DNA of 64,000 nt from Streptomyces noursei ATCC 11455. Its GTDB lineage: Bacteria; Actinomycetota; Actinomycetes; Streptomycetales; Streptomycetaceae. Where the stretch lies: positions 1,984,001 to 2,048,000 of the forward strand of contig NZ_CP011533.1 of the NCBI RefSeq assembly GCF_001704275.1, read 5' to 3'. Made by a program: the position numbers and the translations under genes. The notes beneath the pieces were generated by a model. The model was given only the letters and a program-made list of their open reading frames with translations. It had not been told where the DNA came from and did not search any database. This document shows positions 47,449 to 55,306 of the stretch, one piece after another (position 1 is the stretch's first letter; each line of letters starts with the position of its first letter).

Positions 47449-48267
47449 TCACCGGACCCGGGCACCGGGTCGCGCCATCAGGCCGGGGCACCAGGCCATG
47501 TCGCCGCGGAGGGTGGCGTCGGCGCCGCCGTCGGCGAAGAGGATCTGGCCGGTGACGTGGGTGTTGTCCGGGGAGGCGAGCCAGGCGAGGAGGGGGGCGA
47601 TCTGCTCGGGGTGGGCGTGGCCGTGCAGCGGCATCGGCACGCTGGCGTCCACGACCTCGCGCATCGCCGCGTCGCCGAGCAGCGGTGCGGTCATCGGCGT
47701 GACGACCGTGCCGGGAGCGACGGCATTGAGCGGGATGCCGGCGCCCGCCCAGTCGTCGGTGATGGCGGTGCGGCGCAGCCAGCGGGCGATGGCGTGCTTG
47801 GAGGAGCCGTAGACGGTGTGGCCCTCACCCCGGTCGACGGCGGCCTGGGCGGCGGCAACGGCCGCTTCCTCGTCACCGGCCAGTGCGGCGTCGACGATGG
47901 CCGGGTCCGGCGGGTGGACGGCGACGACGGAGGAGACGACGACGGCGCGGGGATCGCTGCCCGCGGCGAGCAGGGGGCGCAGTCCTTCAAGGGTGGCGAC
48001 CGCGCCGAAATAGTTGACCCGGAGGGTGAGGGGGCGGAAGTGGGCGAGTCCGGCACAGGCGATCACGGCGTCCAGTCGTCCGCCGGTCAACTCGTCGGCG
48101 CGCTCGGTCAGTTCGGTGCGGCCGGCGGGGGTGGCGAGATCGGCCGCGATCTCGGTGCCCTGGAGATCGGCGCCGAGCACGGTGTGGCCGTCGTCGCGGA
48201 GCCGGGCCGCGGTGGCCCGGCCTATGCCGGAGGCGGCGCCGGTGACGAGATAGGTGCGGCGGGACAT
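47449..48267 (-). CDS. short-chain dehydrogenase/reductase
   Basis: A 272-residue NAD(P)-dependent SDR. Cofactor loop VTGAASGIGRA (8-18); acidic D in GADLQG suggests NAD preference; NAG-equivalent is ACAGLA; active site Ser in SSVVAV and YGSSK (near 160). The C-terminal LFADGGADAT is typical. The order resembles coniferyl-alcohol or 3-alpha-hydroxysteroid dehydrogenase-like SDRs with an insert after the active-site serine. AAGGAG precedes the ATG. It is divergent from a TetR gene 422 nt away that may regulate it. Confidence 0.9.
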   Translation of the reverse strand: MSRRTYLVTGAASGIGRATAARLRDDGHTVLGADLQGTEIAADLATPAGRTELTERADELTGGRLDAVIACAGLAHFRPLTLRVNYFGAVATLEGLRPLLAAGSDPRAVVVSSVVAVHPPDPAIVDAALAGDEEAAVAAAQAAVDRGEGHTVYGSSKHAIARWLRRTAITDDWAGAGIPLNAVAPGTVVTPMTAPLLGDAAMREVVDASVPMPLHGHAHPEQIAPLLAWLASPDNTHVTGQILFADGGADATLRGDMAWCPGLMARPGARVR

Positions 48268-48583
48268 GGGCGGCTCCTTCGGTCCCTCGTGCGCGGACCG
48301 CCAAGAGCGGTCCGTCGTGTGCGGACGTTCGCCTTCGGGCTCCCTCCTTCGGGCCGTTGCCCTCGGGCCATCGCCTGCGAGCTCCCCGCCCTCGGACGTT
48401 GGCCGTCGGGCCGTCGCCCTCGGGCCCTGGCGTTCGGACCCGCGGTGGTGGACTCACGGCTTCGAGCCCGCTCCCTCGGGGTGTGGCGTCGGGCTCGTAC
48501 GGGCGGGCCGTCGCGCGGCGGAGGGTGCGGTCGGGACGGGCGGGGTGGGGCAGCGGGAGCGGGAGCGGGAGCGGGGTCAACAT

Positions 48584-48613
48584 AGCTTTTTTGGCATGAC
48601 GCGCCAAGAAGCT
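48584..48613. promoter_or_regulatory. inverted repeat between the SDR and TetR genes
   Basis: AGCTT..TTGGC (48584-48595) and GCCAA.AAGCT (48603-48613) are near-perfect inverted arms with a 7-nt centre, in the one AT-richer patch of the 422-nt spacer. Candidate TetR operator. Elsewhere the spacer holds degenerate TCGGGC-type repeats (48330-48450) and tandem CGGGAG units (48553-48577), no gene. Confidence 0.5.
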
Positions 48614-48689
48614 TGTTCGTGACAATATGTGGAGCCGGGCAGCGGGCCGGGGCGCACGACCACGGGGAACGGGCGGGACGGAGGGACGG

Positions 48690-49310
48690 ATGGCGACAGC
48701 GCGGGGCAGACCCTCGTTGACGGAGCGGCGGCGCCAGGAGACCCGGATGGAGATCGCCGAGACCGCGGCCGCCCTCTTCTCCGAGCGCGGGTACGAGGCG
48801 ACGACCGTCGAGGACATCGCGTCGGCGGCGGGCATTTCACTGCGCACCTTCTACCGCTACTGCGCGGCCAAGGAGGACGCGCTCACGCCGGTGCTGACCT
48901 CCAGCGTGGGGGTGCTCGTCGAGCAGCTCGCCGGCCGGCCCGTGGACGAGCCGCTGACCAGCGCGGTACGGGCCGCGTTCGACGCCCCGGCGTCGGCGCA
49001 GCGGCTGGCCGACCCGGACAAGGCCCGGCGACTGATCCGCGTCATGGGCAGCGTGCCGGCGATCCGGACGCGATGGCTGGCCGCGGGGCGCGACATGCAG
49101 GACGAGCTGGTCCCGGTGCTCGCGGCGCGTACCGGGGCCACCGAGAGCAGCATGGAAGTCCGGCTGCTGGCCTGCGCGTTGATCGATGCGCTCTCGGTCG
49201 CCATGGAGCACTGGGCATGGCAAAACGAGCCCGGAGATGTGGCGGAACTCACACGACGGGCCCTGGCCTATCTACGGGTGGACGAGCTGCAGGCAGCGGC
49301 TCGGGGCTGA
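48690..49310 (+). CDS. TetR family regulator
   Basis: A 206-residue repressor-type protein. The HTH (about 10-60) reads RRRQETRMEIAETAAALFSERGYEATTVEDIASAAGISLRTFYRYCAAKEDAL. The C-terminal helical domain is unspecified. ATG 48690 has GGAGGG upstream; the frame is open further 5' but that part is arginine-rich and non-conserved. It probably regulates the divergent SDR gene and itself through the inverted repeat at 48584-48613. Confidence 0.9.
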   Translation: MATARGRPSLTERRRQETRMEIAETAAALFSERGYEATTVEDIASAAGISLRTFYRYCAAKEDALTPVLTSSVGVLVEQLAGRPVDEPLTSAVRAAFDAPASAQRLADPDKARRLIRVMGSVPAIRTRWLAAGRDMQDELVPVLAARTGATESSMEVRLLACALIDALSVAMEHWAWQNEPGDVAELTRRALAYLRVDELQAAARG

Positions 49311-49424
49311 AATCCAGGGGGCGGGTGTGGAGAATGGGGCGGGGCCGAGGAAGGCCCGCAAGCAACGACAGCCGCGCGGCGAGGGTCGCGAAGAAGACCG
49401 CGGGCGCGCTGGGACGGGGCGATC

Positions 49425-49450
49425 GACCGGTCGCCGGACGAGGACCGGTC
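49425..49450. repeat. two GACCGGTC palindromes 18 bp apart
   Basis: GACCGGTC at 49425-49432 and 49443-49450, each self-complementary, 37 nt upstream of the small secreted protein start. Possible double operator. Confidence 0.4.
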
Positions 49451-49487
49451 GGCGGACCGCCACCGCGCCGTGAACGGGGGAAAGCAG

Positions 49488-49796
49488 ATGCGGAAGATCA
49501 TGTCGATAGCGGTGGCGGGTGCGGTGGCGGGCGCCTCGTTGACGCTGGCCACGGCGACGCAGGCGGCGGCCGACCAGGTGCCGCGGTGCGTGAAGGTGCG
49601 CAAGTTCTTCAGCCAGGGCGGGCAGCGGTACGTCCGGCTGACGAACCTGTGCGCCCAGCGGCCGGCCTGCTACACCATCGTCATCCCGCACCAGGCGGAT
49701 CCGCAGGGCCGGCTCCCCAAGGGCGCGACGAAGGACGTGCGGTACGGCACGACCGCCGGGCCGCGGGCCCTGTACGTCAAGAACGTGGCCTGCTGA
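49488..49796 (+). CDS. small secreted four-cysteine protein
   Basis: A 102-residue protein with a clear signal peptide (RKIMSIAVAGAVAGASLTLATATQAAA). The mature part of about 70 residues has four cysteines (PRCVK, NLCAQRPACYTI and the C-terminal NVAC), so two disulfides and a small beta domain are likely. It does not match a family I can name; it loosely recalls small Streptomyces inhibitors such as tendamistat in size and cysteine number, but the spacing differs. ATG 49488 has GGGGGAAAG upstream; GTG 49470 is also in frame. Confidence 0.75.
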   Translation: MRKIMSIAVAGAVAGASLTLATATQAAADQVPRCVKVRKFFSQGGQRYVRLTNLCAQRPACYTIVIPHQADPQGRLPKGATKDVRYGTTAGPRALYVKNVAC

Positions 49797-49854
49797 CGGG
49801 CGTCGCTCACGGATCCGCGGGGCGTGCGGCAGGCGTCGGGCGTCCCGTCCGGCG

Positions 49855-50574
49855 TCAGGACGGGAGTGCGATGCCGTCCAGCACCATGGCCAGGTATTGG
49901 CGGGCGATCTCCTCGGGGCTGTGCCGGCCCTCCGGTCGGTACCAGCTCGCGGCGACCCAGACCGTGTCGCGCAGGAAGCGGTAGGCCAGCCGGAGGTCGA
50001 GGTCGGCGCGGAAGACGCCCTCGGCCACGCCGCGCTCCAGCGTGCCGAGCCAGGCCCGCTCGAACTTCCGCCGGGATGCGGTGAGATAGCCGAAGCGCGG
50101 CTGGGTCGCGAGGTACCGGGCCTCCTTCTGGTAGATCGCGACCGCGGAACGGTGCCGGTCGATCTCCCGGAAGGACTCGGTGACCAGCGCCTCGATGGTC
50201 TCCCGCGGCCCCAGGTCCGCCTCCAGCACCGCGTCGTAACCCGCCCACAGCTCGTCCAGGAACGCCGCGAGGATCTCGTCGACCATCGATTCCTTGGAAT
50301 CGAAGTGGTAGTAGAGGCTGCCCGCCAGCATCCCGGCCGCGTCCGCGATCTGCCGGACCGTGGTCGCGTTGTAGCCCTGCGCGGCGAACACCTCCGCCGC
50401 GGTGTCCAGGAGTTCGCGCCGGCGGTCCGGTGAGGCGGGCGCGGGGGTCGACTCCGCCTTCCTCGCACCCTTGGGGCTCGTCGCGCGCCCCGCGCTGCGC
50501 GCGCCCGGCGCGCTCTTCGCGCCCTTGGTGGTCGCAGGGTCCTTGGTGTCTTTGGCGTTCTTGGCGGTTGGCAC
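49855..50574 (-). CDS. TetR family regulator (next to FUSC gene)
   Basis: A 239-residue regulator. A Lys/Ala/Thr-rich disordered tail of about 45 residues precedes the HTH (RRRELLDTAAEVFAAQGYNATTVRQIADAAGMLAGSLYYHFDSKESM), whose recognition helix resembles KstR2-type repressors. The C-terminal domain is TetR_C-like. Start GTG 50574 lacks a Shine-Dalgarno; ATG 50613 is in frame and equally possible. A perfect palindrome lies between this gene and the divergent FUSC gene. Confidence 0.88.
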   Translation of the reverse strand: MPTAKNAKDTKDPATTKGAKSAPGARSAGRATSPKGARKAESTPAPASPDRRRELLDTAAEVFAAQGYNATTVRQIADAAGMLAGSLYYHFDSKESMVDEILAAFLDELWAGYDAVLEADLGPRETIEALVTESFREIDRHRSAVAIYQKEARYLATQPRFGYLTASRRKFERAWLGTLERGVAEGVFRADLDLRLAYRFLRDTVWVAASWYRPEGRHSPEEIARQYLAMVLDGIALPS

Positions 50575-50615
50575 GTGGACATTGTCGCGTGCCGGCGGGG
50601 TGATCCGACCCATAA

Positions 50616-50643
50616 GTTTTACGAGTAAAACACCTGCTAATGT
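50616..50643. promoter_or_regulatory. TetR operator palindrome and FUSC -10 box
   Basis: GTTTTAC (50616-50622) and GTAAAAC (50625-50631) are perfect inverted arms around GA. They cover the expected -35 zone of a promoter whose -10, TAATGT (50638-50643), is six bases before the FUSC ATG at 50650. A bound repressor would block that promoter. Confidence 0.7.
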
Positions 50644-50649
50644 TTTTGC

Positions 50650-52704
50650 ATGGGGAAGCACGCCAAGCACGTCAGGTCCACGGGGCGGTCGAAGGCTCAG
50701 CGGACGACCGCCGGGGCGCCGGGCAGGGCGGCCGCGGTGCGGTTCCGGCCGCTGCCGGTCCGGAGCACGGTGCGGCTGCGGCGGCCCGTCGACATCTGGC
50801 ACAAACCGGCGCTGAGCGCCGTGGTGGCCCTGGGCGTCCCCGATCTGGTGCTGCTCGGGCTGGGACGACTCGACCTGGTCCTCTACACCTCCGCCGGCGC
50901 GATGTGCGCCCTGTACGCGCACGGCCTGCCGTATGCGGCGAGGGCCAGGACGCTGCCGTGGGTGGTGCTCGGAATGGTGGCCAGCCTGGCCGTCGCACTG
51001 ACCGCGGCGTCGCTGGTGACCTCGACCGCGGTGCTGGTGGTGCTGGCCTCGCTGCTCGCCGCGGTGCACAAGATGGTGTGCGATGCGGCGCGGATCGGGC
51101 CGCCGGGAAATCTGATCCTGACGTTCATCGCGGCCTCGGCGTTCTTCGTACCGCAGCGGCCGGCGGAGGTGCTGCCGCACACCGGGCTGGCGCTGGCCAC
51201 CGGGGCGTTCGCCTGGTCGGTGTGCATGGCGCCGGCCCTGGTGCGGCCGCGGGGGCCGGAGCGGATCGCGACCGCACGGGCCCTGGAGGCCGCCGCCGGA
51301 CTGCTGCGGGCACGGGCGGAAGCCGACGCCGCGCCACCGGCCGGGGTGACGGAACCCGCCGGGGTGGCGCAGGCCCGGCACGCCACCGCGGCGGCGGTGA
51401 ACGCCGCCTGGCATGCGCTGTTCCTGGTCCCGGCCCGTACGCCGGAGGCGGCCGCGGCACGGGCGGGGCTGGAGCGACTGCTGGTGCGGGCGGAGTCTGC
51501 GCTCGGCGGTGTCCCGAGGGACGCGACGGCGGAGGCCGATCGGCTCGGCGAGTGGGCGCGGGAGCTGCGGAGCGGACGCCCACTGCCCGAGGTGGCACTG
51601 ACCGCCGCGGAGGCCGAGGAACTGGCCGGGGTGGCATGGGAGTTCGGGGTGGTGCTGGAGCCGGGCATGGCCCTGCGAGCCGGCGGCGGGGAGCCCCGGA
51701 CCCGTACGGCCGGCGGGCGCGGTACCGGTCGGCCGGCCGTGGATCCGAGCGGGCTGCGGCGTCCGGCACCGGGACGGCCGCGGGGTGTACGGGCGGTGGT
51801 GGGACGGCTCCGGCCCGGTTCGCCGCTGTTGCCCATCGGGGCGCGGGTCGCGGTCGGCTGCGTCCTGGCGGGCTGGGTCTCGATGGCCGTGGGGGTCGGG
51901 CATCCCTACTGGGCCGTCGTGACCGCTGCGTCGATCTACCAGGCCAACACCACGCTCTCCTGGCAGCGCGCCTTCCAGCGCACCCTCGGGAACCTCCTGG
52001 GGCTGGCGCTGTTCACCGCGCTGCTGCCGGTGTTCCGCACCGGGCACCTCGCGATGATCGTGCTGGCGCTGGCGTTCCAGCTCGGCGCGGAGGCCATGAT
52101 CAGCCGGAACTACTGGCTCGGTTCGGTGTGTGTGACCCCGATGGCGCTGCTGCTGACCGAGTTCGGCCGGCCGCTGCCGGCCGGCACGCTGATCGCCGAC
52201 CGCTGGCTGGACACCGTGGTGGGTGCGGCGGTCGGGCTGGTCTGCTGCGTGCTGGTCACCAACCGACGGGCGTCCGATCGGATCGATCGGGCCCTGGAAC
52301 GGGTCGCGGAGGCCGAGGCGGCGGCGTCCCGGCTGCTGGCGGACGGGCCGGCGGCACCGTCCGGGTCGGCCAGGTCGGCCGGGGAGCACACCGGAGCGCA
52401 TGCGAGGGGCGAGCAGCGCGCCGACGCGGACGGGGCGGGCACAGCGCGCGAGGGCGTGCACGGGACACACGGACGAGGCCGGCCGGACGGGGTCGACGGG
52501 GCCGGTTGGACGTGCGAGGCCGGTTGGGCGCGTGAGGCGCTCGCCGGGGCCCTGGTCGAGCTGCGGGAAGCCGTCGAGGTGGCGGCCGGTGAGTGGTGGC
52601 AGCGGGCGCTCCCCGAGGAGCGGATCGCCCGCGCCGAGCAACAGGGGCACCGCACGCTGGCGGTCCTGGTACGGCGGCTGGCGGCGCCCGCACTGGCCGC
52701 CTGA
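50650..52704 (+). CDS. FUSC family membrane transporter, second copy
   Basis: A 684-residue protein with two hydrophobic clusters (about 55-200 and 400-540) separated by a hydrophilic helical domain, plus a basic N-terminus and a Gly/Arg/Ala-rich low-complexity stretch near 575-620. YWAVVTAASIYQANTTLSWQRAFQRTLGNLLGLALF is the conserved FUSC core. It probably exports an aromatic acid or related compound and is repressed by the divergent TetR. The mRNA is likely leaderless. It is not closely similar in length or loops to the FUSC gene at 9967. Confidence 0.87.
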   Translation: MGKHAKHVRSTGRSKAQRTTAGAPGRAAAVRFRPLPVRSTVRLRRPVDIWHKPALSAVVALGVPDLVLLGLGRLDLVLYTSAGAMCALYAHGLPYAARARTLPWVVLGMVASLAVALTAASLVTSTAVLVVLASLLAAVHKMVCDAARIGPPGNLILTFIAASAFFVPQRPAEVLPHTGLALATGAFAWSVCMAPALVRPRGPERIATARALEAAAGLLRARAEADAAPPAGVTEPAGVAQARHATAAAVNAAWHALFLVPARTPEAAAARAGLERLLVRAESALGGVPRDATAEADRLGEWARELRSGRPLPEVALTAAEAEELAGVAWEFGVVLEPGMALRAGGGEPRTRTAGGRGTGRPAVDPSGLRRPAPGRPRGVRAVVGRLRPGSPLLPIGARVAVGCVLAGWVSMAVGVGHPYWAVVTAASIYQANTTLSWQRAFQRTLGNLLGLALFTALLPVFRTGHLAMIVLALAFQLGAEAMISRNYWLGSVCVTPMALLLTEFGRPLPAGTLIADRWLDTVVGAAVGLVCCVLVTNRRASDRIDRALERVAEAEAAASRLLADGPAAPSGSARSAGEHTGAHARGEQRADADGAGTAREGVHGTHGRGRPDGVDGAGWTCEAGWAREALAGALVELREAVEVAAGEWWQRALPEERIARAEQQGHRTLAVLVRRLAAPALAA

Positions 52705-52791
52705 CGTGCCCCTCGGAACGGCCCTGGGCAGGCACAATGAGGTCGTGGGCGACCGGGATGCCGGACGGACGGGGCCGAGAGGAGAGTGCGG

Positions 52792-53298
52792 GTGACCGAG
52801 GACATCGTCGCGGGGGTGCTGCGCCAGTGGCAGCAGGTGCACCCCGGGCTGGATACCGGCCCGATGGCGGTGATCGGGCGACTCAACCGCTGTTCCGCGC
52901 TGCTCCAGCAGGCCGCCGACGCGCCGCTGCGACGAGCGGGGCTGACCCGGCCCGAGTTCGACATCCTGGGCACCCTGCGCCGGATGGACCGCGAGCTGAC
53001 CCCCGGCCGGGTGGCGCGGGAGACCTTCGCCTCGGGGGCGGCGGTCACCAAGCGCGTCCGACAGCTGGAGGAGCGCGGGCTGATCAGCCGCCGGCCGGAC
53101 GACCGGGACCGCCGGGTCGCCCACCTCTCGCTCACGGAGGAGGGGCGGGAGACCATCGACCGGGTGCTGCCCGAGCAACTGCGCTACGAGGCGGCGCTGT
53201 TGGAGGGCATCGGAGAACAGCGGCAGGAGGAACTGTCCGTGGCACTGGGCGAGTTGCTGGTGGTACTGGAGGGACGGCTGGCGAGCCTGTTGGACTGA
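52792..53298 (+). CDS. MarR family regulator
   Basis: A 168-residue winged-helix dimer: N-terminal helices (VIGRLNRCSALLQQAADAPL), HTH (LTPGRVARETFASGAAVTKRVRQLEERGLISRR) and wing DRDRRVAHLSLTEEG. MarR proteins respond to phenolic ligands, which fits its place 87 nt behind the FUSC gene. GGAG precedes GTG 52792; an in-frame GTG lies two codons earlier. It may be co-transcribed with FUSC. Confidence 0.9.
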   Translation: MTEDIVAGVLRQWQQVHPGLDTGPMAVIGRLNRCSALLQQAADAPLRRAGLTRPEFDILGTLRRMDRELTPGRVARETFASGAAVTKRVRQLEERGLISRRPDDRDRRVAHLSLTEEGRETIDRVLPEQLRYEAALLEGIGEQRQEELSVALGELLVVLEGRLASLLD

Positions 53299-53374
53299 AT
53301 CGGCTCACCCCGCGCCTCCCGCGGGAGCCAGCCCCTCGTCCGCTCGTCCGCCCGTTCCGCCGGGGAACAGCGCG

Positions 53375-53701
53375 TCATTCCACCAGGAACGGCTCGTCGC
53401 TCCAGCGGAACCACGCCGCGTCGTCGTCGATGTGCAACAGGAACTCCGCCACCGGGCCGTCCGGCGCGATCAGCCGGACGCCGTCGCTGGCGCGGGCGTA
53501 GGCGTCCTCCCAGGCGGCCAGGTCGTCGTCGACGGTGTCGATGAGCGCCAGTTCGCGGACGAAGTGCGGCCGCAGTTCGGCGAAGGCCGGGCCGGGGGTG
53601 AAGCGGCCGTTCAACCAGGGGAAGTCCGCCTCCGTGACGGTGATCTCGCCGACCACGTCGGCGCCCCGTTCCACTCGCCAGGTCTCCCCGATGTACGGCA
53701 T
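53375..53701 (-). CDS. small protein of unknown function
   Basis: A 108-residue acidic soluble protein (MPYIGETWRVERGADVVGEITVTEADFPWLNGRF...). Tryptophan-rich segments (ETWRVERG, FPWLNGRF, AAWFRWSDEPF) and an acidic centre (IDTVDDDLAAWEDAY) suggest a compact mixed fold; no family recognised with confidence. GGGGAGG lies five bases before the ATG, so expression is likely. It is downstream of a TetR gene on the same strand with a 220-nt spacer showing no other gene. Confidence 0.75.
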   Translation of the reverse strand: MPYIGETWRVERGADVVGEITVTEADFPWLNGRFTPGPAFAELRPHFVRELALIDTVDDDLAAWEDAYARASDGVRLIAPDGPVAEFLLHIDDDAAWFRWSDEPFLVE

Positions 53702-53921
53702 TGCCGCCTCCCCTTGGCCATGCTGGTGACGCGCGGAAACGCCCGCCGGGGGGGTGGCGGGGCAGGTCCTGCGCGACGGTCGGACGACAGGATGGCAGAC
53801 CCTGCGTGCGGGCCGAGCACGATGGCGGGAAAGCGCGGAAAGGCGGCCGAGGGGCCCCATACCGACCAACTGGCGGCGCGTCAGGCGCGATCGACAGCGG
53901 AGCCCTGCCGCTCCACCGCCC

Positions 53922-54668
53922 TCACTCGACGTCGCCGCCGACACCACGACCGACGCCGGCATCACGGCCGGCACCGACACCACCATCCACGCCAACACCA
54001 CCATCGACGCCGGTACCGCTATCAGCGTCGACGGTACTTCCGCTCCCCGCGCCGCCCCCGGTGCCGCCCCGCGCCCCGAACAGGTTGTCCAACTGCCGGT
54101 CCAGCACGGCCAGCGCCCGCTCCGGGCCGTGGACGCCCAGCAGGACGTAGGAGGCCAGGCCGTCGGCGAGGGCGATCAGCAGCATGGCCTCGTCCTCGGT
54201 GGCGCGCTCGGGCGGGATGTCGCCGTGCTCGGCGGCCAGCCTCAGCTGGTCGACGAAGAAGTCGCGGAGCTTGGGGATACCGTCCCGGGCCTCCGCCCCC
54301 AGGGCCGGATCGTGGACCGCACGGGAGTAGTAGGCGGCGGCGACCAGTAGGGCGGCGCGGCTCTCCGCGTCCAGGGGGAGCATCCCGGCGCAGCAGGCCC
54401 GGAGCACCGTACGCGGCGTGGGGTCCTCCTCCAGGGCCCGAATGCGCTCCCCGATGCGTTCGGTGGCCTTGCGGTTGATGTACCTGAGGGCGAAGAGCAG
54501 CAACTCGTCCTTGTTGCGGAAGTAGTGCTGGATCCGGCCGAGCGAGATGCCGGCCTCGGCGGCGACGTCGCGCAGGCTGACCCCGTCCACGCCCCGGGTG
54601 TTCGCGAGTCGCCAGAGCGCCGCGGAGATCTCCTGGCGTCTGGCTTCGTGATCCACCTTCTTGGGCAC
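53922..54668 (-). CDS. TetR family regulator with repetitive C-terminus
   Basis: A 248-residue TetR protein. The HTH is EISAALWRLANTRGVDGVSLRDVAAEAGISLGRIQHYFRNKDELL (about 12-56) and the ligand domain ends near 205. The last 40 residues are a Gly/Val/Asp tail of six-residue repeats (GVDGGV type) encoded by tandem 18-bp units, absent from ordinary TetR proteins. AAAGGGG precedes the GTG. It is divergent from the PH-domain operon and probably controls it through the palindromes at 54712-54744. Confidence 0.88.
   Translation of the reverse strand: MPKKVDHEARRQEISAALWRLANTRGVDGVSLRDVAAEAGISLGRIQHYFRNKDELLLFALRYINRKATERIGERIRALEEDPTPRTVLRACCAGMLPLDAESRAALLVAAAYYSRAVHDPALGAEARDGIPKLRDFFVDQLRLAAEHGDIPPERATEDEAMLLIALADGLASYVLLGVHGPERALAVLDRQLDNLFGARGGTGGGAGSGSTVDADSGTGVDGGVGVDGGVGAGRDAGVGRGVGGDVE
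53940..54011 (-). repeat. four tandem 18-bp units inside a TetR gene
   Basis: Units at 53994-54011, 53976-53993, 53958-53975 and 53940-53957 encode GVDGGV, GVDGGV, GAGRDA and GVGRGV; the remaining GGDVE and stop complete a degenerate fifth. Confidence 0.75.
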
Positions 54669-54711
54669 GGGCGGCCCCTTTCTTCCGTACTGCCTGCTCC
54701 TTGCCACCGGC

Positions 54712-54744
54712 CGACTTTTACAAGTCGCCCGTACCGTTATAACG
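54712..54744. promoter_or_regulatory. palindromes between TetR and PH-domain operon
   Basis: CGACTT (54712-54717) and AAGTCG (54722-54727) are perfect arms around TTAC; a second palindrome, CGTTATAACG, lies at 54735-54744. Both are in the 119-nt divergent spacer. TACGTT near 54758 may be the -10 of the PH-domain genes. Confidence 0.5.
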
Positions 54745-54787
54745 TACCGCCACACAATACGTTTGACTTGGAAAACGGTGACTCCTC

Positions 54788-55306
54788 ATGCCCGAGCACG
54801 CCGCACCGCTCCTCCGCCCGCCGCGCCACCGCGTCGATCCCCGCGCCCGCGCCTGGTGGCGGCTCCAGGCACTGCTCACGCTCAGCGGCCCGATGCTGCT
54901 GACCGCGCTGGTCCTGGCGGTGCTGTCGCTCCTGTTCTTCCCGGGGGCGCTGCCGTGGCTGGGGCCGCTGCTGCTGGCCGTCCTGGTCCTGCCCGCGCTC
55001 GGCTACCTCGCGGCCATGCCCCGGATGCGGTACGCGGTGCACGCCTGGGAGCTGGGCGAGCGCGCGGTCTACGCGGCGGGCGGCTGGTTCTGGCAGAAGC
55101 GGCGGATCGCGCCGCTGTCCCGGGTGCAGACGGTGGACACCATGCGCGGGCCGCTGCAGCGGCGGTACGGACTGGCGACGGTGACCGTGACCACCGCCTC
55201 GACCGCCGGCGACATCAAGATCGCCGGCCTGTCGGACGCGGACGCCGAGGAGCTGTCCCGGCGGATCGGCGAGGTCGCCCAGGACGTGCCGGGGGATGCC
55301 GCATGA
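54788..55306 (+). CDS. bacterial PH-domain membrane protein (YdbS-like)
   Basis: A 172-residue protein: two membrane segments (about 30-75, LLTALVLAVLSLLFF and LLLAVLVLPALGYLAA) followed by one bacterial PH domain (bPH2), with AVHAWELGERAVYAAGGWFWQKRRIAPLSRVQTVDTMRGPLQRRYGLATVTVTTAS. This is the YdbS/DUF304 pattern. Function is unknown; in Bacillus the YdbS/YdbT pair confers resistance to certain bacteriocins. The next gene overlaps by four bases. Confidence 0.88.
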   Translation: MPEHAAPLLRPPRHRVDPRARAWWRLQALLTLSGPMLLTALVLAVLSLLFFPGALPWLGPLLLAVLVLPALGYLAAMPRMRYAVHAWELGERAVYAAGGWFWQKRRIAPLSRVQTVDTMRGPLQRRYGLATVTVTTASTAGDIKIAGLSDADAEELSRRIGEVAQDVPGDAA

